Shown here one piece after another: positions 53,066 through 61,947 of a stretch of 64,000 bases of DNA. Position numbers and translations under genes: made by a program. Below the pieces are notes generated by a model. The model saw only the letters and a list, made by a program, of their open reading frames with translations. It was not told the DNA's origin and did not search any database. Positions within the stretch are counted from its first letter, which is position 1; every line of letters begins with the position of its first letter. Source of the stretch: Rhizorhapis sp036570425 (lineage in GTDB: Bacteria > Pseudomonadota > Alphaproteobacteria > Sphingomonadales > Sphingomonadaceae); contig DATCYF010000016.1 in assembly GCA_036570425.1 (NCBI GenBank), positions 1-64,000 of the forward strand, written 5' to 3'.

Positions 53066-53719
53066 GTGACCGATCAGAATTTCAAATCGATGCGTAACGC
53101 GATGGTGGAAAGCCAGCTTCGCACGAGCGACGTCAATGATCCGCGCGTGATTGCCGCCATGGCGAGGGTGCCGCGTGAAGCCTTTCTACCGACAGAGCGG
53201 CAGGCGCTGGCTTATATCGACCGGCCCGTGAAGCTGTCGGAAGGGCGCTCTATCAATCCGCCGCTGGCGACGGGGCGCTTGCTGACAGAGGCGGAACTCC
53301 GGATGGACGATAATGTCCTGCTGATAGGGGCGGCCACTGGCTATTGCGCCGCGCTGCTCTCTGACATGGTTGCATCAGTCGTGGCGGTGGAGGAGGATGA
53401 GGCGCTTCTGTCCCGCGCAAGGGCAGTGCTGGCGGGTTATGGCAATGTGACGCTGTTCGCTGGACCGTTGGCGCAGGGCTCGCGCCAATTTGCGCCTTAT
53501 TCGCTGATCCTCATAGACGGCGCAGTGGAGGAAATTCCCTCAGCTATCATTGATCAGCTCAGTGACGGCGGCCGTCTGACGACCGCGCTCGTCGACAACG
53601 GGGTCACTCGCTTGTCCTTGGGTCGGAAGAGCAGCGGTGCTTTCGGTATTGCCAGCTTCGCCGATTGCGAAACGGTCATCCTGCCCGGCTTTGCAAAACC
53701 TGAAAGCTTCATCTTTTGA
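53066..53719 (+). CDS. protein-L-isoaspartate O-methyltransferase family protein
   Basis: A 217-residue class-I methyltransferase of the PCMT type. The N-terminus MRNAMVESQLRTSDVNDPRV, the LPTERQALAYIDRPVKL segment and the GRSINPPLATGRLL loop are diagnostic. The SAM-binding strand reads NVLLIGAATGYCAALLS, where the usual GTGSGY is GAATGY. A GTG start at VTDQNF is chosen because homologues begin there and a GAGAG site precedes it. Alphaproteobacterial homologues of this kind next to tolC are often predicted, not proven, isoaspartate repair enzymes. tolC follows after ten bases. Confidence 0.88.
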   Translation: MTDQNFKSMRNAMVESQLRTSDVNDPRVIAAMARVPREAFLPTERQALAYIDRPVKLSEGRSINPPLATGRLLTEAELRMDDNVLLIGAATGYCAALLSDMVASVVAVEEDEALLSRARAVLAGYGNVTLFAGPLAQGSRQFAPYSLILIDGAVEEIPSAIIDQLSDGGRLTTALVDNGVTRLSLGRKSSGAFGIASFADCETVILPGFAKPESFIF

Positions 53720-53729
53720 GATATAGCCT

Positions 53730-55190
53730 ATGATCAAGCGCTGCCTTTTAATAACCGGGTCAGCCGCAGTGCTTGCCCTTGTGATGTCCACGCCTGGATC
53801 GGCGGAAACACTGCGCGACGCATTGACCAAGGCTTACAAGAGCAACCCTACGTTGACGGGCACCCGCGCGGGGCAGCGGGCCAATGATGAAAATGTGCAG
53901 ATCGAGAGAAGTCAGGGACTGCCGCAGGTAAACGCCGATGGCAGCTATACCGAGACTCTTCGTCAATCAGGCGCAAGCATCAATAGCTATTCGCGATTTG
54001 CGCAGGGCGGTGTGACCCTGACCGTTCCCCTCTACCGGGGCGGAGCCGTTGCCAATGGAGTGAAGGCGGCCAAGGCGCGCGTTGAATCCGGCCAGGCCAA
54101 TGTGCGCGCTACGGAAGCCAGCATATTCAATGCCGTAGTTGGCGCTTATATGGACGTGATCCGCGATAGCGCCATCGTGGCGTTGAACCAGGCGAATGTG
54201 CGCGCGCTTGACGTCAACCTTGAAGCCACCAACGACCGGTTCGAGGTTGGCGACCTGACCCGTACAGATATTGCACAATCCGAATCACGACTTGCCGTTG
54301 CTCGCAGTGATTTGCGTACGGCAGAGGCGCAGTTGATCTCCAGTCGTGAAAATTATGTCCGTCTGGTCGGCGATACGCCGGACGATCTGGCGCCACCCCC
54401 GCCGCTGCCTAATTTGCCGGTTTCGCCGGACGCCGCAGTGGATGTCGCCATTGCCAATAATCCGGACATCGCCGCTGCGAGGAAAGAGACGCAGGCCGCC
54501 GCCTATGATGTAAAGGTGGCCCGGGCGTCGCGCCTGCCGACTGTTTCAGCGACCGCGGACGGGGGATATATCGATTATCTGGGCAGTTTGGATGTCAGGG
54601 GTTCGGGCATTCCTCTCTCGCAAAGCGGAACGACTGCGACGGCTGGCGTCACAGCGACAATTCCGCTTTTTCAGGGCGGCCTGCCCGCCGCGAGGGTCCG
54701 CCAGGCGCAGGCATTTCAAAGCCAATCGATCGAGCAGGCTATCGAGATAGAACGCGATGTGGTGGCCCAGACACGCGCTGCTTACGCAAGTTGGCGGGCA
54801 GCGCGGGAAGTGATTGAATCTAGCCAGGTCGCTGTCGATGCGGCGCGGTTATCGCTGGAGGGCGTGCGGGCGGAAAATACCGTTGGCACACGTACCATAC
54901 TCGACATATTGAATGCCGAGCAGGAATATCTGAATGCACAGGTGATGCTCGTTTCCGCCCGGCGCGATGCCTATGTGGCGGGCTTCACGCTGCTGGCGGC
55001 CATGGGACGGGCCGAGGCGCGCGATCTGGGGCTGGATGGCGGTGTGCTTTATGACCCCGCGATCAACTATGATCGTGTAAAGGGACGAATCTGGGACTGG
55101 GATGAGGATCCCGCACCCACGCCGCAATCGACGAGCACCGTTGACACACCCGCGCAAAGCTCCAAAGTGGGGCCGTTAACTACGGAATAA
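53730..55190 (+). CDS. tolC: TolC-family outer membrane efflux channel
   Basis: A 486-residue outer-membrane factor with a signal peptide (cleavage near TPGSAE). Two OEP repeats follow (LRDALTKAYKSNPTLTGTRA; VDVAIANNPDIAAARKETQA), with VTLTVPLYRGGAVANGVKAA and ATIPLFQGGLPAARVRQAQA as the paired strands. The heptad-like helices form the periplasmic tunnel. It is the only outer-membrane factor gene in the window and could serve the RND pump at 2.8-7.1 kb and type I secretion. It sits in a pcm-tolC-popZ-valS order. Confidence 0.93.
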   Translation: MIKRCLLITGSAAVLALVMSTPGSAETLRDALTKAYKSNPTLTGTRAGQRANDENVQIERSQGLPQVNADGSYTETLRQSGASINSYSRFAQGGVTLTVPLYRGGAVANGVKAAKARVESGQANVRATEASIFNAVVGAYMDVIRDSAIVALNQANVRALDVNLEATNDRFEVGDLTRTDIAQSESRLAVARSDLRTAEAQLISSRENYVRLVGDTPDDLAPPPPLPNLPVSPDAAVDVAIANNPDIAAARKETQAAAYDVKVARASRLPTVSATADGGYIDYLGSLDVRGSGIPLSQSGTTATAGVTATIPLFQGGLPAARVRQAQAFQSQSIEQAIEIERDVVAQTRAAYASWRAAREVIESSQVAVDAARLSLEGVRAENTVGTRTILDILNAEQEYLNAQVMLVSARRDAYVAGFTLLAAMGRAEARDLGLDGGVLYDPAINYDRVKGRIWDWDEDPAPTPQSTSTVDTPAQSSKVGPLTTE

Positions 55191-55200
55191 GGTTGGGACG

Positions 55201-55737
55201 ATGGGGGACATGGCCAAGGAACCCTCGATGGAGGATATACTTTCTTCTATCAAGCGAATCATCGCGGAAGAAAGCGAAACCGCTGCGACGGCTGCGGTGA
55301 GCGGAATCGCGCGTAAGTCCCGGGCAAAGCCAGCCCTATCTGATGATATAATCGGCGGGAACGCATCGACTGAGCCACTGGACAATGACGAACCGGACGA
55401 GGTCCTGGAACTGACTGATCTGGAACTGACTGATACAGTGATGCCGGAGGTCCAAAACGCTGTCCCTGGAACATCGGACGAAGAACCGGAGGGGCAGGCG
55501 GCTGCGGCGTCGGCTACCCTATTATCCCATGAAACGGCCGCTGCCAGCAGGCACTCCCTTGCCGCTTTGTCGGCACTCATCATTCGCGCTGATGATGCTC
55601 CCTCGAATACGTTGGAGGGGCTAATACGGGATATGCTCCGGCCTATGCTACGGGAATGGTTGGACGCCAATCTGCCCGAACTGGTGCAAAAAATGGTGGC
55701 GAAAGAAATTGCCCGCCTGACCGAAGGACAATTCTGA
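55201..55737 (+). CDS. popZ: polar organizing protein PopZ (DUF2497)
   Basis: A 178-residue protein. The conserved N-terminal helix EPSMEDILSSIKRIIAEE binds client proteins. A long acidic, disordered centre (about 40-110; Asp, Glu, Pro, Thr rich) follows. The C-terminal helices (LIRDMLRPMLREWLDANLPE and LVQKMVAKEIARLTEGQF) form the oligomerisation part. PopZ builds the polar hub that anchors the chromosomal centromere and signalling proteins in alphaproteobacteria. It starts ten bases after tolC and precedes valS, a conserved order. Confidence 0.9.
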   Translation: MGDMAKEPSMEDILSSIKRIIAEESETAATAAVSGIARKSRAKPALSDDIIGGNASTEPLDNDEPDEVLELTDLELTDTVMPEVQNAVPGTSDEEPEGQAAAASATLLSHETAAASRHSLAALSALIIRADDAPSNTLEGLIRDMLRPMLREWLDANLPELVQKMVAKEIARLTEGQF

Positions 55738-55901
55738 CCGTATTGCGAAGCTGACAGGAGCGTGCGTTCCTACTGATAAACAGGTTTTCCTGTAGCGAAT
55801 TCGACGCTGTGCGAGATCGCGATAGAAGAATCTCATCAAATTGCGCGCAGAATCATTGTCCGCATTTGACCTCGGTGGCGCACCCGTTAAAGCGCCTTGT
55901 C

Positions 55902-58523
55902 ATGACTAGCGAATTGCCAAAGACCTTCGAGCCCTCCGCCATTGAGGCGCGCTGGTATCCGCATTGGGAAAGCAAGGGATTGTTCCGTCCGGAACGCCCC
56001 GACGCGCAGCCCTTCACTATTGTCAATCCGCCACCCAACGTGACCGGATCGCTCCATATCGGCCATGCGCTTGACAATACACTTCAGGATATCGTGATCC
56101 GTTATGAACGGCTGCGCGGCAAGGATGCGTTGTGGGTGGTTGGCACTGATCATGCGGGCATCGCCACGCAAATGGTGGTTGAGCGGCAGATGAACGCCAA
56201 GGGTCAGAAGCGCACTGATTTCACGCGCGATGAGTTCGTCGCCAGGATCTGGGAGTGGAAAGAAGAAAGCGGCGGCGAAATTACCCGCCAGCTCCGCCGC
56301 CTTGGTGCGTCGATGGATTGGGCCAATGAACGCTTCACCATGGATGAGGGCTTTTCAAAGGCCGTCATCAAAGTGTTCGTGGAGCTTTATAATCGCGGTT
56401 TGCTGTATCGCGACAAGCGGCTCGTCAATTGGGATCCAGGACTAAAAACGGCGATTTCCGACCTGGAGGTAGAGACGAAGGAAGTGCAGGGCAAGTTCTG
56501 GCACTTCCGTTATCCGCTGGAAAATGGATCGGGCCACATCAGTGTCGCCACGACTCGGCCTGAAACCATGTTGGCCGACATGGCCGTAGCTGTGAATCCG
56601 GAAGATGCGCGATATCAAGCGCTGATTGGCAAGAAGGTGCGCCTGCCGATTACCGGACGCCTTATCCCCATCGTCGCCGACGAGCATGCCGATCCGGAAC
56701 TTGGTTCGGGCGCGGTGAAGATCACGCCGGGTCACGACTTCAACGACTTTGAAGTCGGCAAGCGCGCTGGATTCAAGCCAGCTGACATGCTGAACATGCT
56801 GGACGCTGATGCCAAGGTGATCCAATGCGGCGGTATTCCTGAGGAATTGATCGGCCTCGATCGCTTTGAGGCGCGTCGTCTGGTAGTCGATATGATCGAG
56901 GCGGCCGGCTTGCTGGAGCAAGTGGAGGATCGCACGATCCAGACCCCTTATGGCGACCGCTCTGGCGTGATTATTGAGCCTTGGCTGACAGATCAATGGT
57001 ATGTCGATGCGGAGACTCTGGCCCGGCCAGCAATCGAGGCCGTCCGCTCAGGCAAAATCGAAATTGTGCCGAAGAGCTGGGAAAAAACCTACTATAACTG
57101 GATGGAAAACATCCAGCCCTGGTGTGTGTCGCGGCAGCTCTGGTGGGGGCATCAAATTCCGGCATGGTACGATGCAGAAGGCAATGTCTATGTCTCTGAA
57201 GATGAAGCCGGGGCTAAGGCGCTTGCCGATAATAAACCGCTCACACGCGACAATGACGTGCTCGACACATGGTTCTCTTCAGCGCTGTGGCCCTTCGGCA
57301 CGCTGGGCTGGCCCGACGAGACGCAAACGCTTAAGCGGCATTATCCCAATGACCTTTTGATATCAGGCTTTGACATTCTCTTCTTCTGGAATGCCAGGAT
57401 GGTCATGCAGGGCCTTGAATTCATGAAGGAAGTTCCATGGCAACGGCTTTACCTTCATGGCTTGGTCCGTGCTGCCGACGGATCGAAAATGTCCAAGTCC
57501 AAGGGTAATACGGTCGATCCGCTGGGTTTGATAGATCGCTATGGAGCCGATGCGCTCCGCTTTTTCATGGCTGCCATGGAAAGCCAGGGTCGCGACATCA
57601 AAATGGATGAGAAGCGGGTCGAAGGATATCGCAATTTTGCAACCAAGCTCTGGAACGCCGCGCGCTTCTGCCAAGCCAATGGGATTGGCGCGAGCAGCAT
57701 GTTGCGCGCACCCGATGCAACACTGCCAGTCAATCGCTGGATCATAGCGGAAACAGTTGCGACGGTGCAGGCGCTGGATTTGGCCATGGCTGATCTGCGC
57801 TTCGACGCGGCGGCCAATGCCATTTATCATTTTGTCTGGGATCGGTTCTGCGACTGGTATCTGGAACTGATCAAGGGGCAGATCGATGAAGAGACGAAGG
57901 CCGTGGCGGGCTGGGTTCTCGATCAGATATTGGTCATGCTTCATCCCTTCATGCCGTTCGTTACCGAGGAGCTATGGCATGCAATGGGTGAGCGGAGTGG
58001 CGAGTTGATTGTCGCGCACTGGCCACAACCAGACACGCACGTTCTGGACCGGACTGCAAGCGAGGAGATCGATTGGCTGATCCGGTTGGTATCGGGAGTC
58101 CGGACGGCACGCGCAGAACTTAACGTTCCTCCGGGAGCGAAAATGGTGGCGCATGTTCGTGACGCTTCTGAAGGCACAAGGGAGCGGCTGATGCGGCAAT
58201 CCGGAGCACTCGCTCGGATGGCGCGTATTGAAACCTTATCCTTCGACCCTGCACCGGAAGGTGGCGCAGTGCAGATCGTTGTTGATGAAGCAACCTATGT
58301 GCTTCCACTTGCGGGAGTCATTGATCTCGCCGCCGAAAAGGCGCGTTTGACGAAGGCCATGGATGCGGCGGCAAAGGAACGAGACGCGCTTTCCAAGCGG
58401 CTGGAAAATCCTGCCTTCGTAGAGCGAGCGAAGCCGGAAGCAGTGGTTAAGGCACGGGAAGACTTCGCAGAAAAAACTGCCGAGGCGGAGCGGCTGCAAG
58501 CAGCCTTGCTGCGGCTGGGCTAA
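55902..58523 (+). CDS. valS: valyl-tRNA synthetase
   Basis: An 873-residue class-I synthetase. The HIGH motif is in PPPNVTGSLHIGHALDN and the KMSKS motif in DGSKMSKSKGNTVDP. An editing domain lies between (ATTRPETMLADMAV). An anticodon-binding domain includes HPFMPFVTEELWH, and a C-terminal coiled-coil arm is rich in Ala, Lys and Glu. It charges tRNA-Val and hydrolyses Thr-tRNA-Val. The frame extends 31 codons upstream, but MTSELPKTFEPSAIEARWYP is the family start. Confidence 0.97.
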   Translation: MTSELPKTFEPSAIEARWYPHWESKGLFRPERPDAQPFTIVNPPPNVTGSLHIGHALDNTLQDIVIRYERLRGKDALWVVGTDHAGIATQMVVERQMNAKGQKRTDFTRDEFVARIWEWKEESGGEITRQLRRLGASMDWANERFTMDEGFSKAVIKVFVELYNRGLLYRDKRLVNWDPGLKTAISDLEVETKEVQGKFWHFRYPLENGSGHISVATTRPETMLADMAVAVNPEDARYQALIGKKVRLPITGRLIPIVADEHADPELGSGAVKITPGHDFNDFEVGKRAGFKPADMLNMLDADAKVIQCGGIPEELIGLDRFEARRLVVDMIEAAGLLEQVEDRTIQTPYGDRSGVIIEPWLTDQWYVDAETLARPAIEAVRSGKIEIVPKSWEKTYYNWMENIQPWCVSRQLWWGHQIPAWYDAEGNVYVSEDEAGAKALADNKPLTRDNDVLDTWFSSALWPFGTLGWPDETQTLKRHYPNDLLISGFDILFFWNARMVMQGLEFMKEVPWQRLYLHGLVRAADGSKMSKSKGNTVDPLGLIDRYGADALRFFMAAMESQGRDIKMDEKRVEGYRNFATKLWNAARFCQANGIGASSMLRAPDATLPVNRWIIAETVATVQALDLAMADLRFDAAANAIYHFVWDRFCDWYLELIKGQIDEETKAVAGWVLDQILVMLHPFMPFVTEELWHAMGERSGELIVAHWPQPDTHVLDRTASEEIDWLIRLVSGVRTARAELNVPPGAKMVAHVRDASEGTRERLMRQSGALARMARIETLSFDPAPEGGAVQIVVDEATYVLPLAGVIDLAAEKARLTKAMDAAAKERDALSKRLENPAFVERAKPEAVVKAREDFAEKTAEAERLQAALLRLG

Positions 58524-58571
58524 AGAGCGCGCAATTGGACCGATCAAAACAACCAGCAAATTTCGGAGCAA

Positions 58572-59204
58572 ATGATCAAAATGGCGGATAAAGCACCTTT
58601 CATCGTCGGCATGGGCGGGACGGGCAAAAGCAACAGTTCATCGGAAGTGATACTGCGGCAGGTGCTGGACAAGTGCGCGGAGCAGGGCGCGGAAACCATT
58701 ATGTTCGACGGCGCATCTCTCAACATGCCCATGTATGCGCCAGATATCGAAGAGCGCTCGGCGCAGGCCACTGCGCTGATCGATGCCCTGCGCCGTGCCG
58801 ATGGGATCGTCATCTGCTCGCCTGGCTATCATGGCACTGTTTCGGGCCTCATCAAAAATGCGTTGGACTATGTGCAGGACATGGCCAAGGATGAGCGCGT
58901 CTATTTTGAAGGTCGGGCGGTGGGCCTGATCGCGGTCGCGGCAGGCTGGCAGGCGACTGGGACCACTCTGGCTACATTGCGTTCCATCACGCACGCGCTG
59001 CGCGGCTGGCCTACGCCCATGGCGGTAGCCGTCAATTCGATGATGCCGATCTTCGATGAAAACAAGCGGCTGACGGACAAGGGTGTGTCAGCTCAGTTGG
59101 ATGTGGTCGCTGAACAGGTTGTCACATTCGCGCGTATGCGCGCGTTGCATGAGTTGGCGAAAGCAACGCATGGTGACGAAGAATGGGGCGATAAGGCCAG
59201 TTGA
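58572..59204 (+). CDS. NADPH-dependent FMN reductase family protein
   Basis: A 210-residue flavodoxin-like protein. The FMN-phosphate loop GMGGTGKSNSSSE follows the first strand, and the second signature SPGYHGTVSGLIKNALDYVQ is typical of the FMN_red family (chromate and quinone reductases, SsuE). A GGAG site precedes the ATG. It may reduce flavin or quinones; the substrate is unknown. It stands after valS on the same strand and is convergent with two small lipoprotein genes. Confidence 0.88.
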   Translation: MIKMADKAPFIVGMGGTGKSNSSSEVILRQVLDKCAEQGAETIMFDGASLNMPMYAPDIEERSAQATALIDALRRADGIVICSPGYHGTVSGLIKNALDYVQDMAKDERVYFEGRAVGLIAVAAGWQATGTTLATLRSITHALRGWPTPMAVAVNSMMPIFDENKRLTDKGVSAQLDVVAEQVVTFARMRALHELAKATHGDEEWGDKAS

Positions 59205-59246
59205 TCGGGAACTGGGTGTCCAGAGCAGCTTTGGACTGAGGTTCAA

Positions 59247-59480
59247 TTATTCAGGGGCCTCAGCCGCGCCATTGCCCGCGCTGCCCTCGGTCAGGTCTAC
59301 CATAGCTCCGTCTCCCGCATTTGGAAGCGCGGGCGTGTCGAGCATTTCCGCTGCCTGATTAAGTGCTTCGGCCTCGCCAACAGTAACGCCGCCGGGCCCG
59401 GGGTCGTTATCGTTGCTTCCGCAGGAGGGAAGAGCCAGCAGGCAGGCTAAAATGATTGAGCGATGTGTATGATGCGTCAA
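59247..59480 (-). CDS. small acidic lipoprotein
   Basis: A 77-residue protein with a signal peptide ending in the lipobox LPSC (SIILACLLALPSCG). The mature part is acidic and rich in Gly, Asn, Asp, Ala and Pro, with no hydrophobic cluster. No family is recognised. A terminator of the upstream lipoprotein gene (59510-59534) separates it from that gene, so it should have its own weak promoter in about 30 bases, or be read through. Its reality rests on the clean signal and lipobox. Confidence 0.6.
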   Translation of the reverse strand: MTHHTHRSIILACLLALPSCGSNDNDPGPGGVTVGEAEALNQAAEMLDTPALPNAGDGAMVDLTEGSAGNGAAEAPE

Positions 59481-59509
59481 AACAGCTCATCCGTTTGGAA
59501 TAAAAGAAA

Positions 59510-59534
59510 AGGATCGCGTTTGCGGCGCGATCCT
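59510..59534 (-). terminator. rho-independent terminator of the lipoprotein gene
   Basis: AGGATCGCG and CGCGATCCT form a perfect 9-bp stem with a 7-base loop. On the minus strand it is followed by TTTCTTTTA. It lies 31 bases after the lipoprotein stop. Confidence 0.85.
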
Positions 59535-59565
59535 CTTTCCAATTTTGCATTTTGGCCGAAGCCAA

Positions 59566-59766
59566 TTACATGACGTTTCCAACTGCGTTGGTCGCCGCGT
59601 CGGTGGCGTTTTCAGCCATGTTCATGGCGTCGGCCGCAGCATTTTCCGTGGTTACAACGGTGTTATCCACTGCAGTGCTGACATTCTCACTGGTGGTGTT
59701 ATCTCCGCAAGCAGCGAGACCCAGTGATGCGGCGAGTGCGAGCGAAAGAGCAATAGTTTTAGACAT
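59566..59766 (-). CDS. small Asn/Ala/Thr-rich lipoprotein
   Basis: A 66-residue protein. The signal peptide ends in LAACGDN, a canonical lipobox. The mature 46 residues are rich in Ala, Asn, Thr, Met and Val with a repeating AENA/ATNA pattern. The plan (LAACG, then a short Asn-rich tail, then a strong terminator) is the same as in the lipoprotein gene at 32528-32716. The two may be distant paralogues. Function is unknown; abundance is suggested only by the strong terminators. Confidence 0.8.
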   Translation of the reverse strand: MSKTIALSLALAASLGLAACGDNTTSENVSTAVDNTVVTTENAAADAMNMAENATDAATNAVGNVM

Positions 59767-60001
59767 GGGCGAAACCCCCTCTCAAAGAACAAAATCCGTG
59801 CAGGTCAGTCCCGGAGAAAGTCCGCCCCCGCTGTGCCCTGCAGTCGCAACACGTAACGATTTGTCATCTGTAACGCAATCCCCTCCAATATTTACGGCCT
59901 ACAGAAGGTTGTGGGGGTAGAAGTGCGCCATGTCTGTCGTTCATCCTGTACATGAAACAGAACATTCTCGCGCAGCTTTGCGTCGGGGAACGCATCATCC
60001 G

Positions 60002-60029
60002 TTGACAGATATAAAGAATTCTTTATATG
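60002..60029 (+). promoter_or_regulatory. predicted sigma-70 promoter overlapping a 20-bp operator palindrome
   Basis: TTGACA (60002-60007) is a perfect -35 hexamer. TATATG (60024-60029) is a fair -10 with 16-base spacing. Between and across them lies the perfect palindrome ATATAAAGAATTCTTTATAT (60009-60028). A dimeric ArsR-type repressor bound here would block RNA polymerase. The predicted start point is one or a few bases before the ATG at 60038, so the transcript may be leaderless. Confidence 0.65.
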
Positions 60030-60037
60030 CTCCACTC

Positions 60038-61006
60038 ATGGCATCCATACTCGACATCTTCCGGGCTTTGGCCGACCCGACGCGGCTCAGGATTATTTAC
60101 CTGCTCCGGTCGATGGAATTGGCTGTCGGGGAGATAGCGCAAGTGGTGGGGCAGAGCCAGCCGCGTGTTTCCCGACACGTCCGCATTCTTGTGGAGGCTG
60201 GGCTTGCCGAGCGGCGCAAGGAAGGAAGTTGGGTGTTTCTCCGGCTTGGGCAGGATGCGCATATTGCACCGCTTACGCGCTTTCTGGATGGAGCGGAATT
60301 ATCCGACAGCGAGGCGCTGTGGATGAAAGCGGATCTGGCGCGGCTCGCGGCTGTGCGCAATGACCGCGCTCAGGCGGCCGAACATTATTTCGCTGAGCAT
60401 GCGGGCGAATGGGACGCCATTCGATCGCTTCATGTACCGGAGGCGGAAGTTGAGGCCGCCATGCAGGCGATGCTCGGCAGCCGCGGAATTGGGCGCTTGC
60501 TGGATGTCGGCACTGGCACAGGGCGTATGCTGCAGCTTTTTGGTCCTTCGGCGGCTCAGGTCATGGCTGTGGACCGCAGCCCGGAGATGCTCCGTTTCGC
60601 CCGAGTCAAATTGCCTGAAGAAGGATCGGGCAAATATGAATTGCTATTGGGCGATTTTTACGCCCTGCCGCTTCAGGATGGTGCTAGCGATACGGTTATT
60701 ATACATCAGGTATTGCATTACGCGCAGCAGCCGGAGTTGGTGATACGGGAAGCAGCGCGTGTGCTGGATTCGCACGGACGGCTGCTGATCGCCGATTTCG
60801 CACCCCATGAGCGGGAGGAGTTGCGCAGCCGTGACGCGCACGCGCGCCTCGGCTTTTCGGACGATCAGATTGGCCGCTGGTTTGACCAGGCGGGGTTTGA
60901 GATGGAAGATGAACGGACGCTCGCTGGCGAATTGACCGTTAAATTGTGGTTAGGCCGCCGTCGCGAGGCGCAGGTTCTGCCAATAAAGGGACGCACTGCA
61001 TCATGA
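60038..61006 (+). CDS. ArsR-family regulator fused to a SAM methyltransferase domain (SahR-like)
   Basis: A 322-residue fusion. The N-terminal winged helix (about 1-95) has FRALADPTRLRIIYLLRSME and VVGQSQPRVSRHVRILVEAG. The C-terminal methyltransferase domain has RLLDVGTGTGRMLQLFG for SAM binding and then VIIHQVLHYAQQPELVIREA. ArsR-methyltransferase fusions next to metF/metH are the SahR type, which sense S-adenosylhomocysteine and repress the methionine cycle. The ATG here is chosen because the operator palindrome lies just upstream, which rules out the longer frame. metF overlaps its stop by four bases. Confidence 0.9.
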   Translation: MASILDIFRALADPTRLRIIYLLRSMELAVGEIAQVVGQSQPRVSRHVRILVEAGLAERRKEGSWVFLRLGQDAHIAPLTRFLDGAELSDSEALWMKADLARLAAVRNDRAQAAEHYFAEHAGEWDAIRSLHVPEAEVEAAMQAMLGSRGIGRLLDVGTGTGRMLQLFGPSAAQVMAVDRSPEMLRFARVKLPEEGSGKYELLLGDFYALPLQDGASDTVIIHQVLHYAQQPELVIREAARVLDSHGRLLIADFAPHEREELRSRDAHARLGFSDDQIGRWFDQAGFEMEDERTLAGELTVKLWLGRRREAQVLPIKGRTAS

Positions 61007-61947
61007 CTTTAACATTGGCCCAGCTTGAGGAGGCCCGCCGTGCGCTGGATGCGCCACTATTTGGCAATATGGCCGGTGACGCGCATGTTTCTTTTGAATT
61101 TTTCCCGCCAAAGTCAGAGAAAATGGAGGAAACGCTCTGGAGCAGTATTCAGACGCTGGCTCCGTTGAAGCCGCGCTTTGTTTCCGTGACCTATGGCGCA
61201 GGCGGCAGCACGCGCGAGCGTACGCATGCCACTGTCGCGCGGATTAACCGGGAAACTGACCTTCTTTCTGCGGCGCACCTGACCTGCGTTGACGCCAGCA
61301 AAGCAGAAATCGAGGAGATCGCACGAGCCTATTGGGACGCGGGCGTGCGTCACATCGTCGCTTTGCGCGGTGATCCGCCCGAAGCGGGCAGGGGCTTTAC
61401 ACCACATCCGGAAGGTTATGCTACCGCCGCTGAGCTGGTCGGTGGATTGAAGCGCATCGCTCCCTTCGACATCAGTGTCGCCGCTTATCCCGAAACCCAT
61501 CCGGAAGCGTTGAGCAGTCAGGCCGATCTGGAGAATCTAAAGCGGAAACTCGACGCCGGCGCAAGCCGGGCGATCACGCAGTTCTTCTTTTCCCCCGACA
61601 CCTTCTTTCGTTTCCGGGACAAGGCGGCGGCGGCGGGGATTGATGCGGAAATCGTACCTGGCATATTGCCGGTATCGAACGTTGCGCAGACCCGGAAATT
61701 CGCGGCTATGTGCGGTGCTGCCATTCCGCCCTGGATGGATCGCTTGTTCGATGGCCTGGATGACCACCCCGCCACTCGGCAGCTTGTGGCGGCGACCATT
61801 TCGGCCGAACTATGCCGTAAGCTCTACGCTGGCGGCGTACGGGAATTTCATTTCTACACGCTCAATCGGGCGGAACTCAGCTATGCGATTTGTCATTTGC
61901 TGGGCCTCCGTCCGCGAACTGCAACGCAGGAGGAGGCGGCGGCATGA
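61003..61947 (+). CDS. metF: methylenetetrahydrofolate reductase
   Basis: A 314-residue FAD-dependent TIM-barrel enzyme making 5-methyltetrahydrofolate for methionine synthesis. It shows VSFEFFPPKSEKMEETLW with the catalytic Glu, VSVTYGAGGSTRERT, HIVALRGDPPE, and FFFSPDTFFRF. The ATG overlaps the stop of the SahR-like gene (ATGA) and its own stop overlaps the start of the next gene in the same way, so the three are translationally coupled. Confidence 0.96.
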   Translation: MTLTLAQLEEARRALDAPLFGNMAGDAHVSFEFFPPKSEKMEETLWSSIQTLAPLKPRFVSVTYGAGGSTRERTHATVARINRETDLLSAAHLTCVDASKAEIEEIARAYWDAGVRHIVALRGDPPEAGRGFTPHPEGYATAAELVGGLKRIAPFDISVAAYPETHPEALSSQADLENLKRKLDAGASRAITQFFFSPDTFFRFRDKAAAAGIDAEIVPGILPVSNVAQTRKFAAMCGAAIPPWMDRLFDGLDDHPATRQLVAATISAELCRKLYAGGVREFHFYTLNRAELSYAICHLLGLRPRTATQEEAAA

